Source: an uncultured Burkholderiales bacterium
GTDB lineage: Bacteria; Pseudomonadota; Gammaproteobacteria; Burkholderiales; Burkholderiaceae_C
Length of the DNA stretch: 64,000 bases
NCBI GenBank assembly: GCA_903935585.1
Contig: CAIZSE010000007.1
Span: forward strand, 1 to 64,000
Reading direction: 5' to 3'
The translations under genes and the position numbers were made by a program. Shown here piece after piece: positions 49,697 through 56,684 of this stretch. Every line of letters begins with the position of its first letter. Position 1 is the stretch's first letter. A model generated the notes under the pieces. That model was not told where the DNA came from. It saw only the letters and a list, made by a program, of their open reading frames with translations, and did not search any database.

Positions 49697-50974
49697 ATGT
49701 TCAAGCAAACGGCATCACGGGTCTGCGGACCGAAAAGCCCGGTCGCTGAATTCAAGCGCTTGGGCCAAGCTGCGGCCTTGGCGCTTGTAGCGATGGCCTG
49801 TGCAGGCGTGCAGTCACAAACCGCCCGCCCGGCCAACCTGGGTGATGCCGTTGTGGCAACGGCCAGCGCTTCGTCCAATGCCAAAGCTGCGCGCACACAA
49901 ACGCAAACGCAAACGCAAATGCAAACGCAAAAACAGCATGAAGCTCAGCTGAGTGCGATCCGACAAGCCATTTTGCAAGCCACCATCGACCGCCCGACCC
50001 GGGTGCTCAGCAGCGCCTGGATTGACGACAAAGGCGCACTGCACGAAAGCGCCCATTTCCAGTCCGAGGCGCAGGTTCGCGGTGTCCGCATCCTGTCTTA
50101 CCTCGAAGACGAAAAAGATGCCGTACCCCAGGTCAGCGCCGAAGTCTTGCCCTGGGGCTGGCGCGCCGCACAGTCCAAGGCCGCCTGCACGGCACCGCCT
50201 CGCCCCTGGCGCTTGCCCCTGGTGCTGCAGACCCGCATAGAAAATGGCTTCACAGGCACACAAAATTTTGCCAGCCAATCCTTGCTGAACATTGCCAGCC
50301 AGGCGTGGACTGAAAAAATGCAAGCCTCCCAACGCTGGCGCGCCCAGTTGAAAGAGTCACCCCCTGAAAATGCTTACATGCGGGCCTTGACCGGTCCCAG
50401 CGAAAGCCCGACAGGCTGGACTGCCGAACTGGTGCTCAAGCCACACGCCCCGGCTGTGGCCATGGGCTTTCAAAAAGCTTGGCACGCCCTGAGCAAAGAC
50501 GAAGCCGACTGGCGCTGGACATTGAGCTTCACACTGGGCGAACGCCACTCGCCCACAGGCCCGATCGAGCCCCATTGGCAAATGGAGCACGTCATATCGA
50601 TTGATCCCCAGGCTTTGGGCCAACACCCCAGCGCCTGGATCCACCCCTTGAAAGAACAACTGCAAAGTCAAATTCAAGTGTGGGTCAAACAACTGGACAA
50701 GCGCTCCGAATGCGCGCCCATCCAGTTTCATGTGCGTCGCAATGGCCCGGACGGCCTGCAACTGCAAGCGGGCTTTGAAAGCGGCTTGCGCGCGGGTGAC
50801 CGTGTCTTGCTGATAAACCCCAGCCACGTGCCCAGCCAAATGCTGGAGCCAGGGGCCACCCAGCACCTGGCCTTGGCCCAAGTGGTTAAAGTGGGAACGA
50901 ACCGCACCGAACTCCAACAACTGGCCGGTCCGGCATTGGCCGCCCAGGGGCACTGGATGGCTTTGCCACTTTGA
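49697..50974 (+). CDS. FlgT-like flagellar assembly protein
   Basis: Directly after flgP-like; layout of N-domain, Cys-containing middle domain and C-terminal SH3-like segment (GLRAGDRVLLINPSHVPSQ...ALAQVVKVGTNRTELQQL). Confidence 0.55.
   Translation: MFKQTASRVCGPKSPVAEFKRLGQAAALALVAMACAGVQSQTARPANLGDAVVATASASSNAKAARTQTQTQTQMQTQKQHEAQLSAIRQAILQATIDRPTRVLSSAWIDDKGALHESAHFQSEAQVRGVRILSYLEDEKDAVPQVSAEVLPWGWRAAQSKAACTAPPRPWRLPLVLQTRIENGFTGTQNFASQSLLNIASQAWTEKMQASQRWRAQLKESPPENAYMRALTGPSESPTGWTAELVLKPHAPAVAMGFQKAWHALSKDEADWRWTLSFTLGERHSPTGPIEPHWQMEHVISIDPQALGQHPSAWIHPLKEQLQSQIQVWVKQLDKRSECAPIQFHVRRNGPDGLQLQAGFESGLRAGDRVLLINPSHVPSQMLEPGATQHLALAQVVKVGTNRTELQQLAGPALAAQGHWMALPL
49895..49935 (+). repeat. 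6-bp simple repeat (CAAACG)n in flgT-like gene encoding QTQTQ tract
   Basis: cacaaacgcaaacgcaaacgcaaatgcaaacgcaa. Confidence 0.85.
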
Positions 50975-51007
50975 CCCAGCGTGATGAGCACACTTATGCA
51001 AAAACGA

Positions 51008-51565
51008 CACATGACCGCCCTGCTTGATGCTGCACACAGCGGCGCTTTTTCTATTCGCCATCGCCTGTTGCTCGGCTCAGGGCTCGTTTTTCTGGCGATT
51101 GCCGTGTTGAATGTTTCGCCAGCCAAAGCGGCAGAAACCTCGGCAGCCGCGGCATCAGCGCTCAAAGTATTGGCGATGCCACTGAGTGCAACCAACAACC
51201 CGAACCCTGCAGCGGCCGCATCCCATGCCCAAAGCGGGTCGACAGCCAACGCACACAGCATCACGGTTCAAAAAGGCGAAAGCATCGATGCCGTGATCCG
51301 GCGTGGTTTGCCTGGCTTGGCTTTGAGGGATGACTTCATGCGCCAGGCTTTGGCCAGGGCCAACCCCAGGATTTTCCCCAAAGGCCAGACCTATCCCGTC
51401 AAGCCCGGCACAGTCCTGACGCTGCCTTCACACGAAGATTTGCGGCAACACATCTTGTCCCAATACCCCGCCACAGTCGCCTTGTTTCAAGCATCGCCCG
51501 CAGAAAATGTGGGCAAAGACCAGGCATCGGGCCCGGACAAACGCCGCTGGGTGCGTTTTCCTTAA
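51008..51565 (+). CDS. Secreted protein with LysM/FimV-N-terminal-like segment
   Basis: Signal-like N-terminus; HSITVQKGESIDAVIRRGLPGLALRDDFMRQALARANPRIFPKGQTYPVKPGTVLTLPS; start approximate. Confidence 0.55.
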   Translation, partial: HMTALLDAAHSGAFSIRHRLLLGSGLVFLAIAVLNVSPAKAAETSAAAASALKVLAMPLSATNNPNPAAAASHAQSGSTANAHSITVQKGESIDAVIRRGLPGLALRDDFMRQALARANPRIFPKGQTYPVKPGTVLTLPSHEDLRQHILSQYPATVALFQASPAENVGKDQASGPDKRRWVRFP

Positions 51566-51586
51566 GACACAAGCAGGCAGGTCCAT

Positions 51587-52696
51587 ATGATCACGGGGGC
51601 TGAAACAGCCCACCTGACACCCAAAACGCCCACCATTTACCTGGAGGGCAAATTGCCGCTGGTCATCACCAAGACCGCAGCGGATCTGGGCTTGCGTGAT
51701 GGTCAAGTGATTCAATCCACCGTCGAGTACAAGCTCGATGCGCTGCGTTTGAACCTGCAAGGCTCTCAGCAAGGGCAGTTCATTGACCTGCCCAAAGACC
51801 TACCCGCGGGTCTGCGACTGGCCTCAGGCGACACCGCCCTGTTCAGGGTTCAAGTGATGGCCAATGGCAGCATCGTGCTGCGCCCATTGCAAGCCGCACC
51901 GGCACCAGCCAGTCCAACGCCAGCTGAGGCTGCGGCACTGCCGGGGCGAACAGCGCAACTGGGCTTTCGGCCCCCGGACATGCAGGCCTTGGCACAATTG
52001 CTCAGGCCCGGTGTTCTGGACAGCATGCTGCAAGGCCTGCCCGCATCTGCACCCGAATTGGGGGCCCTTCAGCAATGGCTTCGGCTGCGGCCCGGCATGG
52101 CCCAACTCACCCCCGAAAAGCTGCAGCAAGCCATTCACAACAGCGGGTTCATGACCGAAAGCCTGCTGTCGCAGGGACTGGGGGCCGGCCTGGTGGACCT
52201 GAAAAGCATCCTGCGCCAACTGCTGCGCAGCGGTTCCGCCACCGACAAAGACAGCCTGATCGGCGACAGCCTGGACGACATCGAGTCGCACCAAATGACG
52301 GCGCAAGAAACCATCAACGGACGCGAATGGGTGTTTTCAATGATGCTGCCTTTTGCCGATGCCGAGCCGGTGAACCTGCGCTTTTCTCGCAGCAGGCGTC
52401 AACCCGGACAAGAAAAACCGCCTTTTGTCATCCACCTGCACACCCGCAACCGTGAACTGGGCGAAGTCTGGCTGCAAACCCGCATCAGCGACCAGACCGA
52501 CGTCGACATGGTGATGTGGGCACTGCGCGAAGACGTTGTGTTGCGGGCCAAAGCCCTGGCCAACAATCTCGAACAAGAGCTCGACAGCGCAGGGCTGAAC
52601 ATGACCCGGTTGCAGATCATCCACGGAGCGGGCCCGCAAGAGCCCATGCCCTATGCGCCCCCAGAGATGGGCAGTTTGCTGGACGTGCAGACGTGA
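51587..52696 (+). CDS. Second FliK-like (hook-length control family) protein
   Basis: C-terminus RNRELGEVWLQTRISDQTDVDMVMWALREDVVLRAKALANNLEQELDSAGLNMTRLQIIHG resembles Flg_hook; coupled to flhX. Confidence 0.6.
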   Translation: MITGAETAHLTPKTPTIYLEGKLPLVITKTAADLGLRDGQVIQSTVEYKLDALRLNLQGSQQGQFIDLPKDLPAGLRLASGDTALFRVQVMANGSIVLRPLQAAPAPASPTPAEAAALPGRTAQLGFRPPDMQALAQLLRPGVLDSMLQGLPASAPELGALQQWLRLRPGMAQLTPEKLQQAIHNSGFMTESLLSQGLGAGLVDLKSILRQLLRSGSATDKDSLIGDSLDDIESHQMTAQETINGREWVFSMMLPFADAEPVNLRFSRSRRQPGQEKPPFVIHLHTRNRELGEVWLQTRISDQTDVDMVMWALREDVVLRAKALANNLEQELDSAGLNMTRLQIIHGAGPQEPMPYAPPEMGSLLDVQT

Positions 52697-52974
52697 AAGC
52701 CCCTCTCAAAGAAGCCATCGCGCTGGAATACGGCGCCCGCAAAACACCCGTCATCAGTGCCAAGGGGCAGGACGATCTGGCTCAAAAAATCATTGAAGAA
52801 GCCCAGCGCCATGGCGTTTATGTGGCCCAAGACCCGCAATTGCTGGCCTTGCTCAGCCGGGTAGACCTGGACGCTGAAATTCCGGCCGAGATGTACACGG
52901 CGGTGGCGGTCATTTTGTCGTGGGTTTACTGGCTCAAGGGCATGCGCCCTGGCGATGAGAAAAATCCCGGGTAA
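52693..52974 (+). CDS. FlhB C-terminal-domain homologue (FlhX/YlqH-like)
   Basis: EAIALEYGARKTPVISAKGQDDLAQKIIEEAQRHGVYVAQDPQLLALLSRVDLDAEIPAEMYTAVAVILSWVYWLKG; GTGA overlap. Confidence 0.85.
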   Translation: MKAPLKEAIALEYGARKTPVISAKGQDDLAQKIIEEAQRHGVYVAQDPQLLALLSRVDLDAEIPAEMYTAVAVILSWVYWLKGMRPGDEKNPG

Positions 52975-53031
52975 GACGGGTGGCGGCTTCGGTCAATGCA
53001 GCCCTTGAGGTCGCCCCTCAAGAAAGTGGCG

Positions 53032-53460
53032 TCAGGCCAGTTGGTAGCCCCAGGCACCTTGGCGCTTGGCAAGCTGGCCCATGCGGTTGTACAAATCGAC
53101 GGTGGGGGCCGAATCGCCCTGCAAAGCCTGCAAAGCCCCTTTGACAGCCTGCAACTGACGCTGCAACAACTGAATGTTGCGCAAGTGGTCTTGCTTGCTT
53201 TGCTGCAAGCTGTCTTGCATCTGCTGCCACAAAACCGGCACGGGGCTTTGAGATGAAGCCCATTGGGCTGTCTCAGCCAAGGCTTCCAACAACAAGGTTT
53301 TTTCTGCCTGCATCGCCTCAAAAGCCGCCAAATCGCGTGTCTTGAGTGCTTCAAACTCCAAGCTCAATATCTCCGCCAAGCGCAACGCAGACTCAGGCGC
53401 AGCCAACAAAGCAGCCTCCGGGTCCGGGGCTTCGGTGTTGAATGTTGTGAGCTCGTTCAT
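53032..53460 (-). CDS. flgN: Flagellar export chaperone FlgN
   Basis: Helical protein next to flgM: LEFEALKTRDLAAFEAMQAEKTLLLEAL. Confidence 0.82.
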   Translation of the reverse strand: MNELTTFNTEAPDPEAALLAAPESALRLAEILSLEFEALKTRDLAAFEAMQAEKTLLLEALAETAQWASSQSPVPVLWQQMQDSLQQSKQDHLRNIQLLQRQLQAVKGALQALQGDSAPTVDLYNRMGQLAKRQGAWGYQLA

Positions 53461-53467
53461 GCCTTGG

Positions 53468-53770
53468 TCAGCCTTTGATCATTTTTTCGATCGCCACAAA
53501 GCTCTCGGCGATGCGTCGGGGATCCATGGAGTATTGACCCTGCTGAATGGCCGTCTTGATGGCGTCTACCTTGGCACGGTCAAACTCAGGCTCTTGCATG
53601 GCCTGCCGGGCCACACTGCTCAAGCGCAGTTCGTCCGTGGGAGGCGCAGCAACTTGCCCTGCCGCCTCGGAGGGTGGGGCAGAAACGCGCGGTTCACCCT
53701 TGGCCACCGTCTGCCGGTTGCCGGATTCTATTTGGGCCTTGCGGCCAAAATGAGAGATGGGATCTGTCAT
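53468..53770 (-). CDS. flgM: Anti-sigma28 factor FlgM
   Basis: DELRLSSVARQAMQEPEFDRAKVDAIKTAIQQGQYSMDPRRIAESFVAIEK. Confidence 0.92.
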   Translation of the reverse strand: MTDPISHFGRKAQIESGNRQTVAKGEPRVSAPPSEAAGQVAAPPTDELRLSSVARQAMQEPEFDRAKVDAIKTAIQQGQYSMDPRRIAESFVAIEKMIKG

Positions 53771-53824
53771 GTTGGTTCTCTTTTCTGGTCTCTGGACATG
53801 GAGCTAAGACCTCGCTCGAAGAAT

Positions 53825-53851
53825 GAATCGACACGAGATTCTAGAACTTGA
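53825..53851 (-). promoter_or_regulatory. sigma28 (FliA) promoter candidate for flgMN
   Basis: Minus strand TCAAGTTC-N11-GTCGATTC. Confidence 0.6.
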
Positions 53852-53918
53852 GCCGAAGATTGTCATTTTTCCATTTTCCACCATGCAAAAAAATCAGGGA
53901 AAAGGCCGCTGCAAGCCG

Positions 53919-54716
53919 TCACAAACCGACCACCTGATTGGGCCCTTGCACTCGGCCACTCAGCTCACGGCCGGAATCGCGGTTTTTGAGCTTGATATGC
54001 TCACCAAAACGCCCATCCTGCATGGCCTCCACCCGGGCGGAGATCTGAAAACCCTGGGTCTGCCCCACTGACAAAAGAACCACCTGGCCCCTTTTGACCA
54101 GCACGGCGGGTCGAATGTCATGACTGCGCAAAGGCACACCGGGCCGCACATCGCGAACCACTTCGGCGTAAATCACTTCTGAAGCCAGTTCCAGCACATT
54201 CACCGGCATACCCAGAGTATCGACCTGAACACGCTCAACATGAGTCTCATTGAGTGTCATGCCCCGCTGCAAAGGCATGCTGGCCACCAATACCCACCGT
54301 TTTGGCGGCTCTTGGGGCTTGTCCAATTTGGGTTGTGCATGGCTTACAGGGGCTTTGCTGGGCAAATTCACACGAACATATTGCTGCCAAACAGGCTGGC
54401 TGCAACGCACCCGAACCGTTTCGGGGCTGGGAAAAGGCTGGTCCATGACCAAGGCTTTTTCGCAGCTGCGCACCTTCACACGGGCGTCCAGGGGGGCCAG
54501 CGTGACCTGATCGGCAGGCACTTTGGCGGATTGGGCAACCCAGTTCTTCACGGCAGCCTGAAGCACATCTCCTGGCAAAGCAGCCGTGGTGCCGGGTTTG
54601 GCATTGCCTGCGGCAAAAGATGCAGCACTGCACAGCCACAGCGCCAACCCGAGCATGAGCCCACGGGCGATCAGTTGATCCAAAAATCGGCACAGCATTT
54701 GCGGGGCATGTTTCAT
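53919..54716 (-). CDS. flgA: Flagella basal body P-ring formation protein FlgA
   Basis: SAF-like VASMPLQRGMTLNETHVERVQVDT; VRDVRPGVPLRSHDIRPAVLVKRGQVVLL. Confidence 0.92.
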   Translation of the reverse strand: MKHAPQMLCRFLDQLIARGLMLGLALWLCSAASFAAGNAKPGTTAALPGDVLQAAVKNWVAQSAKVPADQVTLAPLDARVKVRSCEKALVMDQPFPSPETVRVRCSQPVWQQYVRVNLPSKAPVSHAQPKLDKPQEPPKRWVLVASMPLQRGMTLNETHVERVQVDTLGMPVNVLELASEVIYAEVVRDVRPGVPLRSHDIRPAVLVKRGQVVLLSVGQTQGFQISARVEAMQDGRFGEHIKLKNRDSGRELSGRVQGPNQVVGL

Positions 54717-54759
54717 AGGTGTAGAAGTTTTGACAGTCGGGGTGACTTTCAAGGTGTTA

Positions 54760-54775
54760 AGCAATAACAGGACCA
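54760..54775 (-). promoter_or_regulatory. sigma54 promoter candidate for flgA
   Basis: Minus strand TGGTCC-TGTTA-TTGCT; GG/GC cores present. Confidence 0.45.
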
Positions 54776-54984
54776 ACCCCGACAAGCCCTCTGTGGCCAG
54801 GCTTTGGGCTTGAACATCCGCAAACAGACCCGCCGGGTCAGGCAACTTCACCACAGGCCCTTTAGCCTAGAAAAACAAGCCTGACCGGCAAACCCTTGCC
54901 GCCTACGACGGGAAATTGCCGCTTGGCTGCTGGCAGGCAGGCCATTGCCGCTTCACAGACCCCACAAAAGGTGACAGAAAAAGT

Positions 54985-55000
54985 TGGCACAGCTTTTGCT
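54985..55000 (+). promoter_or_regulatory. sigma54 promoter for flgBCDEFGHIJ operon
   Basis: TGGCAC-AGCTT-TTGCT, consensus -24/-12 spacing, ~95 bp upstream of flgB. Confidence 0.85.
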
Positions 55001-55093
55001 GCACTCGACACGAGGCCTCTCAACTTGAGTGGCCAACGTCAAAAGACCGACGAACCTTGAACATCGAACCCACACAGTAGCCCAGGAGTCCAG

Positions 55094-55483
55094 ATGAATT
55101 TGTTAACCCAAGCACTTGGCGTGCACGAACAAGCTTTGCAAGTCAAAAGCCGACGCCTGGAAGTGTTGGCGCAAAACATCGCCAACGCCGACACCCCTAA
55201 CTACAAAGCACGCGATATCGATTTCAAGGCCGTCTTGGGCGCCGCACAACAGCAAGAAACCGCCATGACCAGCACCAGCGCCGGGCACTTTGCAGCCGGC
55301 CAGGAACTCAGCCCGGACGGCATGCGCTACCGCACCCCTTTCAACACCTCGTTCGACGGCAACACCGTAGAGATGAGCGTCGAACAAGCCAACTACGGTA
55401 AAGCTGCAGCAGATTACCAAGCCACCTTGAACTTTTTAGAAAACCGGGTCAGCAGCGTGCGCAAAGCCCTGCGAGGAGATTGA
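55094..55483 (+). CDS. flgB: Flagellar basal body rod protein FlgB
   Basis: RRLEVLAQNIANADTPNYKARDIDF. Confidence 0.95.
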   Translation: MNLLTQALGVHEQALQVKSRRLEVLAQNIANADTPNYKARDIDFKAVLGAAQQQETAMTSTSAGHFAAGQELSPDGMRYRTPFNTSFDGNTVEMSVEQANYGKAAADYQATLNFLENRVSSVRKALRGD

Positions 55484-55485
55484 AC

Positions 55486-55911
55486 ATGAGCATGGACAAT
55501 ATTTTCGGCATTGCCGGCAGCGCGCTGAATGCGCAACTGACCCGCATGAACGCCACCGCCTCCAACCTGGCCAACGCCGGCACGGTAGCCAAAACAGAAA
55601 CTGAGGCATTCCGCGCCAAACGTCCCATCTTCAAGGCCCTGATCGATGAGCAAATGACCAACGCCGGTTCACCTTATGTGGGCGGCGTGAAGATCGACCG
55701 CATGTCGGACGACGGAGCCACACCTGTTCGCGTGTCAGACCCCAACAACCCGCTGGCAGACGAGCAAGGCTACGTCTACAAGGCCAACATCAGTGAAGTC
55801 ACCGAAATGGTGGAAATGATGGCGGCGGCACGCTCTTACCAAAACAACGTGGAAGTGATCAACACGGCGCGTCAACTGATGATGCGCACGTTGGACATCA
55901 CCAAGGCCTGA
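55486..55911 (+). CDS. flgC: Flagellar basal body rod protein FlgC
   Basis: IFGIAGSALNAQLTRMNATASNLANAGT; C-terminal rod motif. Confidence 0.95.
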   Translation: MSMDNIFGIAGSALNAQLTRMNATASNLANAGTVAKTETEAFRAKRPIFKALIDEQMTNAGSPYVGGVKIDRMSDDGATPVRVSDPNNPLADEQGYVYKANISEVTEMVEMMAAARSYQNNVEVINTARQLMMRTLDITKA

Positions 55912-55925
55912 TCCGAAAGCACCCT

Positions 55926-56618
55926 ATGGCAACCGACACCATCAGCTCCTCCAGCCTGCTCAAAAACGTCACACGCTACGAAGACGTGAAAGACCAGGCC
56001 AAATCAAAAATCAGCGAAGAAATGGGCAAGCAGGACTTCCTGACCCTGTTTACCGCCCAACTGCAAAACCAGAACCCGCTGGAGCCCGTCAAGAACGAAG
56101 CCTTTGTGGCCCAACTGGCGCAGTTCTCGCAACTCGAAGCGCTGACCAACATGCAAACATCGTTGGACACTTTTGTGACCTCCATGTCGGGTGAGCGCAT
56201 GCTCAACAGTGCTTCACTGATCGGCAAAAAAGTGGCTGTCAGCGACTCACTGACACAGTTGACCAAGGGCGGCACCATCGACGCCAGCATCGACCTGCCC
56301 GAGGGTGCTGCAGGCATCAAGATCAGTGTCACCGATGCCCGGGGCAACCTGGTTCAGGAACTGATCGCCGGCCCTCAAGTGCCTGGCAACACCCCCATCC
56401 AATGGGACGGTAAAGACGCCATGGGCAACCCTGCCCCAACCGGTTTGTACCGCCTGACCGCCGATGCCGTCATCAACGGCGGCACCGCCAAAGTCGCGGT
56501 CAATGCCCTTTCCACGGTTCGGTCCATCGTGACCAATCCGTCTGACGGCAGTGTCAGCGTTGAAGTCGATGGCGGCAAGGTCGTCTTGCTCACCGATGTC
56601 AAGCGCGTGGGCCTGTAA
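55926..56618 (+). CDS. flgD: Flagellar hook assembly protein FlgD
   Basis: MGKQDFLTLFTAQLQNQNPLEPVKNEAFVAQLAQFSQLEAL. Confidence 0.95.
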   Translation: MATDTISSSSLLKNVTRYEDVKDQAKSKISEEMGKQDFLTLFTAQLQNQNPLEPVKNEAFVAQLAQFSQLEALTNMQTSLDTFVTSMSGERMLNSASLIGKKVAVSDSLTQLTKGGTIDASIDLPEGAAGIKISVTDARGNLVQELIAGPQVPGNTPIQWDGKDAMGNPAPTGLYRLTADAVINGGTAKVAVNALSTVRSIVTNPSDGSVSVEVDGGKVVLLTDVKRVGL

Positions 56619-56684
56619 GCCAACGCCAATCTCCCATTCCCTGATTAGACCCAACACCCTTACGCATCACAGGAGCCCTCCAGC

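Noticed and set aside
48990-53872. Shared motif TTRTCATTTTTCC near the FleQ-like gene and upstream of flgM
   Set aside because: Only two copies in opposite orientations, one inside a possible coding start; too weak to call a regulator site.
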